DNA of 64,000 bases. Origin: Lacrimispora amygdalina. Its GTDB lineage: Bacteria; Bacillota; Clostridia; Lachnospirales; Lachnospiraceae. The DNA is taken from assembly GCF_003432035.1 (NCBI RefSeq), contig NZ_QOHO01000032.1, positions 41,039 through 105,038 of the forward strand. The letters run 5' to 3'. Shown one piece after another: positions 8,276 through 17,671 of the stretch. Position numbers and translations under genes: made by a program. Each line of letters opens with the position of its first letter. The stretch's first letter is position 1. Below the pieces are notes generated by a model. It was not told the origin of the DNA, ran no database searches, and saw only the letters and a list, made by a program, of their open reading frames with translations.

Positions 8276-9124
8276 CTATTTTCCCAGAAGCTTTAAAATC
8301 TCGTCTCTGGCTTCTTCTATTGTTGTAATGCTGGTATCAATGGGAACACCGTGGGATTTCAGCGTCTGAACCACATAGGTGATCGCAGGAGCTGCCAGGC
8401 CCATTGCTTCCAGTTCCTTATAATGCTGAAACACTTCCTTTGGTGTATCGTCAAACACCTTTTCTCCATGATTCATGACCAGAATCCGGTCTACATACCG
8501 GGCCACATCTTCCATGCTGTGGGAGACTAGAATAATCGTCATGTTCCGTTCCTCATGAAGCCGCTTGATCTGATCCAGAATCTCATCTCTTCCTTTTGGG
8601 TCCAGCCCCGCTGTGGGCTCATCAAGAATCAGAACATCCGGATTCATGGCGAGAACGCCAGCAATTGCAACACGCCTTTTCTGACCTCCGGAAAGTTCAA
8701 AAGGAGACCGTTTATAGTAACTTTCATCAAGACCTACCATGGTAAGCGCTTCTCTCGCCCGCTTGGCCGTTTCTTCCTTGTTCAGTCCCTGATTTTTAGG
8801 CCCAAAACAGACATCGGTAAATACATCGATTTCAAAAAGCTGATGCTCAGGATACTGAAATACAAGTCCTACATGACTTCTCAAAGCCCTGAGGTCATAA
8901 CCGTCATTATAAATATTACTTCCATTATAATATAGCTTTCCGTCTGTTGCACGGAGCAGTCCGTTTAAATGCTGGATTAAGGTAGACTTACCGGAACCGG
9001 TATGACCGATCAGCCCCACGAATTCTCCATCCTGTATCTCCAGGTTCACATCCTTTAATGCATGCTGCTCAAAGGCTGTCCCTTTTCCATAGATATAATT
9101 GATATGCTCTGCTTTAATTGCCAT
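8276..9124 (-). CDS. ecfA2: energy-coupling factor ATPase EcfA2
   Basis: 282 residues. Walker [11 protein letters not shown]-loop region [10 protein letters not shown], signature [13 protein letters not shown], Walker [13 protein letters not shown] and the switch His in LVSHSMEDV are intact. The C-terminal 60 residues are the ECF-specific dimerisation tail. It pairs with EcfA1 to power uptake of vitamins and cofactors. Its start overlaps the end of ecfA1 by 11 bp. Confidence 0.96.
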   Translation of the reverse strand: MAIKAEHINYIYGKGTAFEQHALKDVNLEIQDGEFVGLIGHTGSGKSTLIQHLNGLLRATDGKLYYNGSNIYNDGYDLRALRSHVGLVFQYPEHQLFEIDVFTDVCFGPKNQGLNKEETAKRAREALTMVGLDESYYKRSPFELSGGQKRRVAIAGVLAMNPDVLILDEPTAGLDPKGRDEILDQIKRLHEERNMTIILVSHSMEDVARYVDRILVMNHGEKVFDDTPKEVFQHYKELEAMGLAAPAITYVVQTLKSHGVPIDTSITTIEEARDEILKLLGK

Positions 9125-10019
9125 GGCTTCCTCCGTTCTCCAGAATTACTTCTCCGGGAAAACGTTCTGCAAACCGTGGAAGAAGGTTCTCCATCAGCTC
9201 ATCCAGTGTCAATATCCCATCAGGCAGATCAAGACCTTTTTGTTTTAACTCATAAGCAAGCTCTGTGACCTGGGGAACATCCAGCCGGTAGGATTTAAGC
9301 TTCTCAACCTGAGAAAATATCTCACGTGGCGTGCCATCCATGACTACCCTGCCTTCATCCATTACGATCACTCTGTCAGAACCTGTTACCTCTTCCATGT
9401 AGTGGGTGATAAGCAGAACCGTGATTCCCTCTTTCCGGTTCAGTTCATGAACCGTTTTAACCACTTCTTTGCGCCCATTGGGATCTAACATGGCGGTAGG
9501 TTCATCTAACACGATGCACTGGGGTCTCATGGCCATTACACCTGCTATGGCAACCCGCTGCTTTTGCCCTCCAGACAGCCTGTTAGGGGACTTTAAGCGG
9601 TATGCAGCCATTCCAACGCTTTTTAAACTCTCGTCCACCCGTTTCCAGATTTCCTCTGTAGGCACACCTAGATTCTCAGGTCCGAAACCCACATCCTCTT
9701 CTACAATATTTCCAATGATCTGATTATCCGGATTCTGGAAAACCATTCCTGTCTTCTTGCGGACCTCCCAGAGATTCTCTTCCCTGGAAGTATCTAAATC
9801 CTGAATCCATACCGTACCTTCCGTAGGCAGCAATATGGCATTGAGCTGTTTTGCAAAGGTTGATTTACCAGATCCATTATGGCCAAGTACTGCAATGAAC
9901 TGTCCCTTTTCCAGATCCAGGCTCACACCGTCAATGGCACGTTTAATTTCTTCAATATTTTCTTCTTCATCTTTTCTGATATAATCAAATATCAGTTTCG
10001 ACGTTTTAATTATTCCCAT
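9114..10019 (-). CDS. ecfA1: energy-coupling factor ATPase EcfA1
   Basis: 301 residues from the ATG at 10019. The longer form from 10058 starts almost at the predicted transcription start (about 10055) and lacks a ribosome site, whereas GAAAGG stands before 10019. Walker [20 protein letters not shown], signature [13 protein letters not shown], Walker [13 protein letters not shown] and the His switch [10 protein letters not shown] are present. It is the first gene of ecfA1-ecfA2-ecfT-truA. In related genomes this set follows rplQ directly; here two cell-wall-binding genes come between, and it has its own promoter. Confidence 0.96.
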   Translation of the reverse strand: MGIIKTSKLIFDYIRKDEEENIEEIKRAIDGVSLDLEKGQFIAVLGHNGSGKSTFAKQLNAILLPTEGTVWIQDLDTSREENLWEVRKKTGMVFQNPDNQIIGNIVEEDVGFGPENLGVPTEEIWKRVDESLKSVGMAAYRLKSPNRLSGGQKQRVAIAGVMAMRPQCIVLDEPTAMLDPNGRKEVVKTVHELNRKEGITVLLITHYMEEVTGSDRVIVMDEGRVVMDGTPREIFSQVEKLKSYRLDVPQVTELAYELKQKGLDLPDGILTLDELMENLLPRFAERFPGEVILENGGSHGN

Positions 10020-10061
10020 AGTAAACCTTTCTTTAAAAGTGATACATCCGTATGCCACATA

Positions 10062-10090
10062 ATTTTAGTTGAATATTGCATAACAGTCAA
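10062..10090 (-). promoter_or_regulatory. predicted sigma-A promoter of ecfA1-ecfA2-ecfT-truA
   Basis: Minus strand TTGACT (10085-10090), 17-base spacer, TAAAAT (10062-10067). Its position supports the shorter ecfA1 start. Confidence 0.65.
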
Positions 10091-10159
10091 GCATCGGCAT
10101 GTATCTTTTGCAAAAACGAAGGATTAAAAGCAAAAATTGGTGAAAATATAGTTTTTCCT

Positions 10160-10209
10160 TACAAAAACAGATAGATGGTACAGACGTTTCCATCCATACC
10201 ATCTATCTG
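10160..10209 (-). terminator. intrinsic terminator after the cell-wall-binding gene pair
   Basis: Perfect 13-bp stem CAGATAGATGGTA (10168-10180) / TACCATCTATCTG (10197-10209) with a 16-base loop, followed on the minus strand by TTTTTGT. It begins directly after the stop codon of the 340-aa protein. Confidence 0.9.
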
Positions 10210-10211
10210 CT

Positions 10212-11234
10212 TTATTGTATCCATAAGCCTGATTCATTAACCTTATAATTTCCATCTACCGTTGTATTCGTAGCCAGGCTTCCATCTCCGTTGAGATAAT
10301 ACCATTTGCCCGGTGTCGGCTGAATCCATCCGATCGCCATATCTCCGTCGGTATTAAAGTAGTACCATATTCCATTGAGTTCCTGCCAGCCGGTCTTCAT
10401 TATAGCTTCTGCGTCCATATAGTACCATTTCTCATCAACCTTCTGCCAGCCGGTTACAGCATAGCCATCCTGCTTAAAATAATACCATTTACCGCTGATC
10501 ATCTTCCAGCCGCCAGTCACATAGTTGCCGTCTTCTCCGCGGTACTTCTTACCTTCCTGGTAAGTTGCCCATACACCTAACGTCTCGCCCAGTTCCTGAA
10601 CTACAGAATCATCAGAAGTAGTGATATCTCCTTCTTTTAAATAATCCTCTTCCGATGAATCCTTTAAGATGGCTTTCACTGTGTAGAAGTATTTATAACC
10701 ACTGCTCATATAAGGAAGAAGATCTACTGATGTGGAAGATGTGGTCAGGCTTTTAATCCAGATACCGCCTTCCTGATACAGGACTACCTGATATCTGGAA
10801 GCGAACGGCACCTTCTTCCAGGAGGCTTTGGTTTTTGCAGCATCGCTCCAGCCTGCCTTTTCCGGGCATTCCAGTTTTGCAACCGGAACATAAGAGAAGG
10901 TGATGACAGTCTCCCCGTCTTCACTGTTTACAGAAAGCAGATTTGCACCTTTCACGGTGCAATCCGATCTCTCATAAGAACCGGATACCCGAATGGTCCC
11001 CTTTACCTTCTTTCCAGGCTCCCATTGATCCTCTTTCTTGCTCCAGTCGGGGCTTTCTTCCGAATAATTCACTTTTACAGTGGGAACATTAATTCCCTCC
11101 GTCCAGGAACTCTTACTGCCATTCTCCACGTAGATCCTTAAGCTGCCTGACGCTGATGCTGTTATTCCGGTTCCAAGAATCATGATCATGCATAAAAGCA
11201 GAAACCATATTCCTTTCCCTTTTCTCCAATTCAT
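10212..11234 (-). CDS. secreted cell-wall-binding repeat protein (choline-binding-like repeats)
   Basis: 340 residues from the ATG preceded by AAAGGAAG. A signal peptide covers about residues 1-29 (basic start, hydrophobic core, ASA end). Residues 30-215 form two beta-rich modules resembling the matching region of the next gene, including a fibronectin-like part (ASWKKVPFASRYQVVLY). The C-terminal third carries about five repeats of roughly 20 residues with the W-YYF / G--TGW pattern of Cell_wall_binding_1 (GKWYYFKQDGYAVTGW and so on), which anchor proteins to wall polymers. It is second in a two-gene operon, 22 bp after its paralogue, and ends at a strong terminator. No catalytic domain is seen. 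Confidence 0.87.
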   Translation of the reverse strand: MNWRKGKGIWFLLLCMIMILGTGITASASGSLRIYVENGSKSSWTEGINVPTVKVNYSEESPDWSKKEDQWEPGKKVKGTIRVSGSYERSDCTVKGANLLSVNSEDGETVITFSYVPVAKLECPEKAGWSDAAKTKASWKKVPFASRYQVVLYQEGGIWIKSLTTSSTSVDLLPYMSSGYKYFYTVKAILKDSSEEDYLKEGDITTSDDSVVQELGETLGVWATYQEGKKYRGEDGNYVTGGWKMISGKWYYFKQDGYAVTGWQKVDEKWYYMDAEAIMKTGWQELNGIWYYFNTDGDMAIGWIQPTPGKWYYLNGDGSLATNTTVDGNYKVNESGLWIQ

Positions 11235-11256
11235 CAATATCTACTTCCTTTCTTCC

Positions 11257-12486
11257 CTACTTTCTCCAGATTCCCTCTCCATCTATTGCAAAACCGCTGA
11301 TATTGGTGTTCACAGCCTTTGAGCCCTCACCTGGATAAAAATAGAACCAATTGCCATCGATCTGCTTCCAGCCTTCCTGCATGACGCCCTTGGAATCAGC
11401 ATAATACCACTTGTTGTTGTAGGAAATCCAGCCAGTTATCAGTGCACCCTCAACTCCGTTTGTAGTGGAAGGATTTAAATAGTACCATTTGTTATCAGAT
11501 TTGTACCATCCCGTAAGCATGGCTCCGTCACTGTTAAAGTAATAAGTTTTGTCACCCTTTTGCTGCCAGCCGGTCAGCATCACTCCATTACCATCAAAAA
11601 GATACCATATGTTATTGATTTTAGACCAGTTATTCTTTAAATAGGTTCCATCTGGATAGCGGTAACTCCAGGAGTTACCATTCTTGATCCAGCCTACTGC
11701 TCCGGTGGATGCCGTCCCGCTGTCCTGTCCGCTGCCGTCTGATACCTTTTCCTGAGGTACATATACCTCACCGGATTCAGTCCAGTCACTGTTCTTTCCG
11801 TATTTATCTTCAGTGCTACTATATGGCACTGTGCGTACTTTAAAACTGTAGGTGCCTGCTTTGGTCATATAGGGATAAAAATTATAAGAAGTTGCTTTCA
11901 GTTTCTCTACCTTCTTAATAAGGGAGCTTCCGCGGTATAAATATACATCATAAGCACCGGAGCCGTTATCTGGTTCACTCCATCTGGCATTGCCAAAACC
12001 AGAATCCTTCCAGTCAGCATCTTCCGGAGAATCATAGGTTCCCTTGATCGGTTTAAAGGTAAATGTTACATATAATGTATCTGTACCAGAACGGTTTGAG
12101 GAAACATAGGTGCCCCCCTTGATCGTAATATTGCTCGACTGATAGCCGCCTTTAAATGCATATTCATCAGCATCCGTAGCATGCAGCGTAACCTTCATCT
12201 TCGGTTCAGATCCAATTTTCATTTCCTTGCTGTCAGATGTAATCCAGTCCAAGTCTGACACTTCATATCTGTTATTGTTGGTGTAAACATAATTGCCGCT
12301 TTCCGATGTGGTTGAAAAAGAAGTTTCAGAAGGCAGAGTGTCTCCATTGGAAATCTCTTCCAACCCTACGTTAATCGTTACAGACGTTATGGTTTTTACG
12401 GTAGCTGCCATTGTCGCAAACGGTATGCTTGCCGTCAATACCCCCAATGCAGAGACGAAAGTCACCAGTCTCTTTAAACGCTTCAT
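11257..12486 (-). CDS. secreted cell-wall-binding repeat protein, paralogue of its neighbour
   Basis: 409 residues with a signal peptide (about 1-27, ending ATMAA). Residues 30-240 are beta-rich modules parallel to those of the downstream gene, with a Ser/Thr-rich start and a fibronectin-like part (ARWSEPDNGSGAYDVYLYRG). A Ser/Gly linker (about 248-262) is followed by seven or so W-YYF / TGW repeats, for example NKWYYLNPSTTNG and GNWFYFYPGEGSK. It should be displayed on the cell surface; the ligand is unknown. GGGAGG precedes the start and its own promoter lies at 12553-12582. The pair separates rplQ from ecfA1, an insertion in an otherwise conserved operon order. Confidence 0.87.
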   Translation of the reverse strand: MKRLKRLVTFVSALGVLTASIPFATMAATVKTITSVTINVGLEEISNGDTLPSETSFSTTSESGNYVYTNNNRYEVSDLDWITSDSKEMKIGSEPKMKVTLHATDADEYAFKGGYQSSNITIKGGTYVSSNRSGTDTLYVTFTFKPIKGTYDSPEDADWKDSGFGNARWSEPDNGSGAYDVYLYRGSSLIKKVEKLKATSYNFYPYMTKAGTYSFKVRTVPYSSTEDKYGKNSDWTESGEVYVPQEKVSDGSGQDSGTASTGAVGWIKNGNSWSYRYPDGTYLKNNWSKINNIWYLFDGNGVMLTGWQQKGDKTYYFNSDGAMLTGWYKSDNKWYYLNPSTTNGVEGALITGWISYNNKWYYADSKGVMQEGWKQIDGNWFYFYPGEGSKAVNTNISGFAIDGEGIWRK

Positions 12487-12552
12487 ACTTAATACCTCCC
12501 GATTTTATTTTAGCGCATTTTTACAATAGAACCATAATATTCTACAATTTAC

Positions 12553-12582
12553 ATTATAGCCCTGAAAGTAATTGTCCGTCAA
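12553..12582 (-). promoter_or_regulatory. predicted promoter of the cell-wall-binding gene pair
   Basis: Minus strand TTGACG (12577-12582), 18-base spacer, TATAAT (12553-12558), located just past the rplQ terminator. Confidence 0.7.
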
Positions 12583-12632
12583 CTTACGATATTCTTTCTT
12601 TATTCTTGCGTTTCTTAACTGATGGGAGATAT

Positions 12633-12670
12633 AAAAAACCCGATAAGGAATCGCTTCCATACCGGGATTT
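12633..12670 (-). terminator. intrinsic terminator after rplQ
   Basis: Minus-strand AAATCCCGGTATGGAAGCG folds back on the TTCCTTATCGGG side and is followed by TTTTTT. It lies 9 bp past the rplQ stop and ends the alpha operon. Confidence 0.85.
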
Positions 12671-12679
12671 AAATATTAA

Positions 12680-13216
12680 TTATACAAGCTCAAGAACTAC
12701 TTCCATCGCTGCATCACCTTTACGCTGGCCGATCTTAACGATACGTGTGTAACCACCGTTACGGGATACATACTTTGGTGCAACCTCATCAAACAGCTTC
12801 TTTGGAAGATCAACAGACTTTGTATTCTTCTTTCTTCCTGCAGCTTCAGACGGAACTTCTGTTACATCGTAAAGGACCTTTAACATCTGTCTTCTTGCAT
12901 GAAGTCTGGAAGGAAGATCTTTCTTGATCTCTTTTTCCACTTCATCATAAACAGTTACTTTCTTGCCGTTTACAACATCTTTTACTCTCTTGCCGTCTTT
13001 ATCTTTACGTGCAACCTTAGCTGTGACTTTAACAGTCTCGAAGTTATCTTTCTCCTTAACTGCCAGAGCGATCAGACCTTCTGCAACTTTGCGGATTTCT
13101 TTTGCTCTTGCTTCTGTTGTCACGATCTTGCCATTATAGATTAATGCAGTTACCTGGCTTCTGATTAACGCTTTTCTCTGACTGGAAGTTTTTCCCAGTT
13201 TTCTATATCCTGCCAT
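12680..13216 (-). CDS. rplQ: 50S ribosomal protein L17 with lineage-specific insertion
   Basis: 178 residues from the ATG preceded by GAGGAAT; the longer 187-aa form starts at a weaker upstream codon. The N-terminus YRKLGKTSSQRKALIRSQ is the L17 hallmark, and the family end (GGYTRIVKIGQRKGDAA) is intact. L17 of Bacillus is about 120 residues; the extra residues form a charged Lys-rich insertion (about residues 55-100, around DGKRVKDVVNGKK). Such longer L17 proteins are common in this family of Clostridia. Last gene of the alpha operon. Confidence 0.97.
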   Translation of the reverse strand: MAGYRKLGKTSSQRKALIRSQVTALIYNGKIVTTEARAKEIRKVAEGLIALAVKEKDNFETVKVTAKVARKDKDGKRVKDVVNGKKVTVYDEVEKEIKKDLPSRLHARRQMLKVLYDVTEVPSEAAGRKKNTKSVDLPKKLFDEVAPKYVSRNGGYTRIVKIGQRKGDAAMEVVLELV

Positions 13217-13313
13217 CTCAATATTCCTCCATTTGTGGAACACGGATACATGCTTCTTCGGTCTTACTGTATCAGTGCTTAATCTCCATAAATCAACTGC
13301 TTAAGCGAATCAA

Positions 13314-14282
13314 TTATGCATTGGTATCATCGCTTGGATTCAGCTGTAAGCCTAATTCCTTCAACTTTGCCAGCACTTCTTCTAAAGACTTGCGGCCTAA
13401 GTTTCGAACCTTCATCATATCCTCAGAAGTTCTGTTGCACAGTTCTTCTACCGTATTGATTCCGGCTCTCTTGAGACAATTATAAGAACGGACAGAAAGC
13501 TCCAGTTCATCAATGTTCATCTCCAGAACTTTTTCCTTCTCATTGTCTTCCTTCTCCACCATAACTTCTGCAGTCTTGGCGTTCTCAGATAAATCAATGA
13601 ATAAGTTCAAATGCTCACTCAGTACCTTTGCAGCCAGACTGACTGCTTCATCCGGTGCCAGAGTTCCATTTGTAAATACATCTAATGTCAGCTTATCATA
13701 ATCGGTAACCTGACCTACTCGGGTGTTTTCTACCGTCATGTTGACGCGCTCTACTGGTGTATAAATAGAATCAACAGCAATCACACCTATCGGTAAATCT
13801 TCACTCTTATTCTTGTCTGCACTCACATAACCACGGCCCTTTGTAATAGTAAGTTCCATATAGAACTTGCTGTCTGTGCCGCCGCTAAGCGTAGCGATAA
13901 CCTGATCCGGGTTCATGATCTCAATATCGGGATCAGCCTGGATATCAGCAGCAGTTACAACACCTTCGCCTTCAAACTCAATGTATGCAACCTTTGCCTC
14001 GTTGGTATCGCTGTTGTTTTTAATAGATAAGCTCTTGATGTTCATAATGATCTCAGTCACATCTTCCTTAACTCCAGGAATAGAACTGAATTCATGCAAA
14101 ACGCCGTCGATTTTTACCTGACTGACTGCAGCGCCCGGTAAGGAAGAAAGCATGATTCTTCTTAAGGAATTACCTAAAGTCGTGCCATAACCTCTTTCAA
14201 GCGGTTCAACTACAAACTTGCCATATTTTTTGTCTTCTGAGATTTCAGCAATCTCAATGTTTGGTTTTTCAAAATCGAACAC
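13314..14282 (-). CDS. rpoA: DNA-directed RNA polymerase alpha subunit
   Basis: 322 residues from a GTG start at 14282, chosen because AAGGAGG lies 8 bases upstream and the protein then begins [14 protein letters not shown] as in other Clostridia; the longer 338-aa frame has no ribosome site. The N-terminal domain holds [18 protein letters not shown] for dimerisation and core assembly. The C-terminal domain (about 240-315) holds [16 protein letters not shown] and [12 protein letters not shown], which contact DNA and activators. It is followed by rplQ after 97 bp. Confidence 0.97.
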   Translation of the reverse strand: MFDFEKPNIEIAEISEDKKYGKFVVEPLERGYGTTLGNSLRRIMLSSLPGAAVSQVKIDGVLHEFSSIPGVKEDVTEIIMNIKSLSIKNNSDTNEAKVAYIEFEGEGVVTAADIQADPDIEIMNPDQVIATLSGGTDSKFYMELTITKGRGYVSADKNKSEDLPIGVIAVDSIYTPVERVNMTVENTRVGQVTDYDKLTLDVFTNGTLAPDEAVSLAAKVLSEHLNLFIDLSENAKTAEVMVEKEDNEKEKVLEMNIDELELSVRSYNCLKRAGINTVEELCNRTSEDMMKVRNLGRKSLEEVLAKLKELGLQLNPSDDTNA

Positions 14283-14390
14283 TAATAGCCCCTCCTTTTG
14301 GGTATTTTGTATCGAGGGTCTTATACTCAAACCTTGCCCGGAAGCATAACGCCCCCGGGCGAAAGCCAGCTTCTATCAACAGACTTTCAA

Positions 14391-14984
14391 TTATTTGGAG
14401 TACAACTCGACGATAAGCATTTCATTCACTGGAACATCAATCTCATCTCTTGTTGGTAACTCTTTAACAGTACCACGTAAATTCTCATGGTCAACATCAA
14501 GCCATGCCGGAACCATACGGCCAGCCGTTGTTTCCTGAACACTTTTGAATCTTGCATTGGTTTTGCATTTTTCTTTTACTTCGATCACATCTCCAACCTT
14601 TACGATGAAGGAAGGAATGTTTACGCATTTGCCATTAACAAGAATGCTCTTGTGGTCAACCATCTGTCTGGTCTCTCTTCTTGTTCTTCCGAATCCCATA
14701 CGGAATACTACGTTGTCAAGTCTTCTCTCAAGAAGAATCATAAGGTTTTCACCAACCATACCATTCATTCTTTCAGCCTTGGCATAATAGTTACGGAAAG
14801 GTTTCTCAAGCACACCGTAGATGAATTTAGCTTTCTGCTTTTCTCTCAGCTGAATGCCGTACTCACTCATCTTTCTGTTTGCTCTTTTTAATTCTCTCTT
14901 TGATTTTTTATCTATTCCTAAATAGATTGGATCAAGACCAAGGGATCTACATCTTTTAAGAACAGGAACTCTATCAACTGCCAC
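14391..14984 (-). CDS. rpsD: 30S ribosomal protein S4
   Basis: 197 residues, typical for a Clostridium S4. An S4 RNA-binding domain (about residues 88-150) contains ERRLDNVVFRMGFGRTRRETRQMVDHKSI, and the C-terminus ends MLIVELYSK. S4 starts 30S assembly and represses its own operon in Bacillus. Here it lies in the alpha operon between rpsK and rpoA. Confidence 0.97.
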   Translation of the reverse strand: MAVDRVPVLKRCRSLGLDPIYLGIDKKSKRELKRANRKMSEYGIQLREKQKAKFIYGVLEKPFRNYYAKAERMNGMVGENLMILLERRLDNVVFRMGFGRTRRETRQMVDHKSILVNGKCVNIPSFIVKVGDVIEVKEKCKTNARFKSVQETTAGRMVPAWLDVDHENLRGTVKELPTRDEIDVPVNEMLIVELYSK

Positions 14985-15000
14985 TGTAATTACCTCCTAA

Positions 15001-15402
15001 TTAGACTCTTCTACGTTTTGGTGGACGACATCCGTTATGTGGTACAGGAGTTACATCCTTGATGCTGGTTACTTCTAAACCGCATGCCTGAAGTGCACGA
15101 ATAGCTGCTTCACGGCCTGAACCAGGACCTTTAACCATAACGTCTACTGATTTTAAACCATGTACAAGAGCTGCTTTAGTAGCAGTTTCTGCCGCCATCT
15201 GAGCTGCATATGGAGTAGATTTCCTTGAACCTCTAAATCCCAGACCACCAGCACTTGCCCAGGATAATGCATTACCCTGTGTATCTGTTAATGTCACAAT
15301 TGTGTTATTAAAAGATGACTGGATATGTGCTTGTCCGCGTTCAACGTTTTTCTTTACGCGCTTTTTTGTCACTTTTTTAGTAGTGGACACTTTTTTAGCC
15401 AT
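15001..15402 (-). CDS. rpsK: 30S ribosomal protein S11
   Basis: 133 residues. Conserved features include [51 protein letters not shown] and the tail [14 protein letters not shown]11 lines the mRNA exit region of the platform. The N-terminal Lys/Thr-rich stretch is normal for the group. Follows rpsM by 130 bp. Confidence 0.98.
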   Translation of the reverse strand: MAKKVSTTKKVTKKRVKKNVERGQAHIQSSFNNTIVTLTDTQGNALSWASAGGLGFRGSRKSTPYAAQMAAETATKAALVHGLKSVDVMVKGPGSGREAAIRALQACGLEVTSIKDVTPVPHNGCRPPKRRRV

Positions 15403-15532
15403 TTTAAACTAACCTACTTTCTTTATAGTTGCTCCGCCCTGCCCGCAGCCGCGTAACGCAGGGTACGAAATCTGAATCCTGTTATTCCTGTTTTTAAAAC
15501 ATGTAACGTGATTCGCTGTTAAATTTAGTATC

Positions 15533-15901
15533 TTACTTTTTCTTGTTTGCTACAGTCTTTCTTGGACCCTTACGAGTTCTTGCGTTAGTCTTAGTTTTCT
15601 GACCACGAACCGGAAGACTCTTTCTATGACGGATTCCGCGATAGCAGCCGATTTCCTGAAGTCTCTTGATGTTCATAGCGATTTCTCTACGTAAATCACC
15701 TTCTACAGTCTGAGATTCCGTAATCACTTCTGCAATTCTCTTTACTTCGTCATCGGTTAAGTCCTTAACACGAGTGTCAGGATTAACGCCAGCAGTTGTA
15801 AGAATGCGGTTTGAACTGGTTCTACCAATACCGTAGATGTAAGTTAAACCGATCTCAACACGTTTTTCTCTTGGTAAATCAACACCTGAAATACGAGCCA
15901 T
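15533..15901 (-). CDS. rpsM: 30S ribosomal protein S13
   Basis: 122 residues. [20 protein letters not shown] opens the protein, the H2TH region is [12 protein letters not shown], and the basic tail has [23 protein letters not shown]13 contacts the P-site tRNA and the L5 bridge. The gene follows rpmJ by 27 bp. Confidence 0.98.
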   Translation of the reverse strand: MARISGVDLPREKRVEIGLTYIYGIGRTSSNRILTTAGVNPDTRVKDLTDDEVKRIAEVITESQTVEGDLRREIAMNIKRLQEIGCYRGIRHRKSLPVRGQKTKTNARTRKGPRKTVANKKK

Positions 15902-15928
15902 GTGTGTAGTACACCTCCATTAATTATT

Positions 15929-16042
15929 TTAACCTTGTCTCTGCTTATGCTTAGGATTTTCACAGATTACTCTGATACTGCCTTTTCTTTTGATGATTTT
16001 GCATTTTTCGCAAATCGGCTTGACTGATGATCTAACCTTCAC
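15929..16042 (-). CDS. rpmJ: 50S ribosomal protein L36, zinc type
   Basis: 37 residues. The start is a GTG at 16042 with GGAGA ahead of it. The full sequence matches L36: [18 protein letters not shown], then [14 protein letters not shown]. Zinc ligands Cys-x2-Cys ... Cys-x4-His are intact (the zinc-binding paralogue, expressed under zinc-replete conditions). It is the first gene after an internal promoter (16279-16307) and a 5' leader of about 230 nt. Confidence 0.96.
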   Translation of the reverse strand: MKVRSSVKPICEKCKIIKRKGSIRVICENPKHKQRQG

Positions 16043-16073
16043 AGCAATTCTCCTTTCCGTTATGCGCCCTTTC

Positions 16074-16117
16074 GCATGAAACACTTCGCGTCCGTCATAA
16101 GACGCTTATGTGCAAAG
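16074..16117 (-). repeat. hairpin repeat copy 1, leader of rpmJ
   Basis: A 44-bp element with stem GCGTC / GACGC flanked by CAC / GTG, aligning over its whole length with 21902-21947 upstream of rplF (shared blocks GCAT, CACTT, GCGTC, AGACGCTTA, GTGC, AAAG). It sits 32 bp before the rpmJ start. The rest of the 345-bp gap 16043-16387 holds the rpmJ promoter and the hairpin after infA. Confidence 0.6.
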
Positions 16118-16278
16118 ATAATCCCTCCGCACCTGATTTCTTCTTATATAAATCCGGCGGCAAAGGAGTCTCCTTCCAAAAGAGCTTTCTGAGTATACCC
16201 GCAGTGTGTTTTTATCTTAAAACCAGTGCTGCCCTCATGGGCATAATACACCCAGTATTTCAACAAAGTCGCTATAGC

Positions 16279-16307
16279 ATTATAACACTGTTTGTTTTAA
16301 AATGCAA
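16279..16307 (-). promoter_or_regulatory. internal promoter for rpmJ-rpsM-rpsK-rpsD-rpoA-rplQ
   Basis: Minus strand TTGCAT (16302-16307), 17-base spacer, TATAAT (16279-16284). It gives the alpha operon its own transcription downstream of the spc operon. Confidence 0.75.
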
Positions 16308-16350
16308 GCGCTTTTTCCTATATATTTATTAACCCTTTGCCCTGGTGTGT

Positions 16351-16372
16351 CGCGTTCCTGATGTGGAACGCG
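16351..16372 (-). terminator. GC-rich hairpin after infA
   Basis: Perfect 8-bp stem CGCGTTCC (16351-16358) / GGAACGCG (16365-16372), 6-base loop, 16 bp past the infA stop. There is no T-run after it, so termination is probably partial; it sits just ahead of the rpmJ promoter. Confidence 0.5.
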
Positions 16373-16387
16373 CCGGACCCGGACGCT

Positions 16388-16606
16388 TTATTTATCTCGC
16401 CAGATGATTCTTCCCTTGCTTAAATCATAAGGGGACATCTCAATGGTCACCTTATCACCTGGTAAAATACGAATGTAGTTCATGCGAAGTTTTCCGCTTA
16501 TGTGAGCTAATACCTGATGCCCGTTTTCCAGTTCAACCTGGAACATGGCATTGGGAAGCTTCTCCACAACGGTGCCTTCAATTTCAATAACATCTGCTTT
16601 TGACAT
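16388..16606 (-). CDS. infA: translation initiation factor IF-1
   Basis: 72 residues, exact family length, a single S1/OB-fold domain: [32 protein letters not shown] and the Arg-rich end [13 protein letters not shown]-1 occupies the ribosomal A site during initiation. It follows the KOW-domain gene by 5 bp, in the usual Firmicute position map-KOW-infA. Confidence 0.98.
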   Translation of the reverse strand: MSKADVIEIEGTVVEKLPNAMFQVELENGHQVLAHISGKLRMNYIRILPGDKVTIEMSPYDLSKGRIIWRDK

Positions 16607-16611
16607 AAAGC

Positions 16612-16893
16612 TTACCTCCTAACAACCTGATCTTCTCTTTTGAAACATCGGATGAAATGTTTGATCTCTTCATCAGTGACATTTTTATTTTCCCGGATTT
16701 TATTTCCCGGTGACTGTTTCTCCCACAACAGGGGGATTACATGCTTTTTCTTTTTTTTCTTGGGGCAGTCAAGACGTCTTATTTTTCCGTCCACCAGATA
16801 TATATATTCGCCTTCCTCACGCAATATGAAGAAATATTCTCCCTTGTCGTGTCCTGCCGTGGATTTTACGAATAAACCGGCGTATTCATTCAT
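16612..16893 (-). CDS. KOW-domain RNA-binding protein (L14e-like)
   Basis: 93 residues. The first 45 form a KOW/SH3-like barrel related to archaeal L14e ([16 protein letters not shown] ... [18 protein letters not shown]); the lysine run points to RNA binding. The C-terminal half is charged and helical. Proteins of this kind are found in Clostridia exactly here, between map and infA, and are assumed to act on the ribosome, but the role is not established. The gene lies 4 bp after map. Confidence 0.85.
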   Translation of the reverse strand: MNEYAGLFVKSTAGHDKGEYFFILREEGEYIYLVDGKIRRLDCPKKKKKKHVIPLLWEKQSPGNKIRENKNVTDEEIKHFIRCFKREDQVVRR

Positions 16894-16897
16894 CGGC

Positions 16898-17668
16898 CTA
16901 TTCCCCGCAGACAGCGGAAACCAGACTTAATATCTCCGGCTCACCTTCTGTGATCAGAACCGTATTCTCATAATGAGCGGAAAGTTTTCCGTCCTCTGTT
17001 ACAACGGTCCAGTCATCATCAAGCCAGACCACTTCCAGTGTCCCCTGGTTTATCATGGGTTCGATGGCCAGTGTCATGCCAGGTCTTAACTTAATTCCCC
17101 GTCTTCTTGTGGAAAAATTCGGTATTTCAGGATCTTCATGCAGATGAGTACCGATTCCGTGGCCTACTAAATCCCGGACAACTCCATACCCGAACTTTTC
17201 TGCATATTTCTGGATTGCCGCAGATATTTCACCTAAATGATTGCCAGATTTTGCATATTTAATCCCTTCGAAGAAACATTGTTTTGTCACTTCCATGAGT
17301 TGTCCCGCTTCAGGAGTGATCTCTCCGATCCCGTAAGTTCTTGCTGCGTCAGAATGATAGCCTTTATAAATCACTCCTGCATCAAGGCTCACAATATCTC
17401 CTTCTCTCAGTACGCGCTTCTTATCCGGAATACCGTGAACCACCTCATCATTGACTGATACGCAGATGGAAGCAGGATATCCGTTATAATTTAAGAAAGA
17501 AGGCGTACAGCCATAGCTTCTTATGATCTCTTCACCCAGATGGTCAATATCCCAGGTTGTCATTCCTGGCTTCAAGGCCTTCTTCAGTTCTTCATGAGTG
17601 ATGCAAAGAATTCTTCCAGCCTCTCTCATAAGTTCTATTTCTCTTGCAGATTTAATCGTAACTGACAT
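16898..17668 (-). CDS. map: methionine aminopeptidase, type I
   Basis: 256 residues, removing the initiator Met from nascent chains. The metal ligands and their surroundings are visible: NDEVVHGIP, LDAGVIYKGYHSDAARTY, GHGIGTHLHEDP, LAIEPM and the late Glu in YENTVLI. There is no N-terminal zinc-finger extension (type Ia). Spaced 3 bp after adk, in the spc operon. Confidence 0.97.
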   Translation of the reverse strand: MSVTIKSAREIELMREAGRILCITHEELKKALKPGMTTWDIDHLGEEIIRSYGCTPSFLNYNGYPASICVSVNDEVVHGIPDKKRVLREGDIVSLDAGVIYKGYHSDAARTYGIGEITPEAGQLMEVTKQCFFEGIKYAKSGNHLGEISAAIQKYAEKFGYGVVRDLVGHGIGTHLHEDPEIPNFSTRRRGIKLRPGMTLAIEPMINQGTLEVVWLDDDWTVVTEDGKLSAHYENTVLITEGEPEILSLVSAVCGE

Positions 17669-17671
17669 AAA

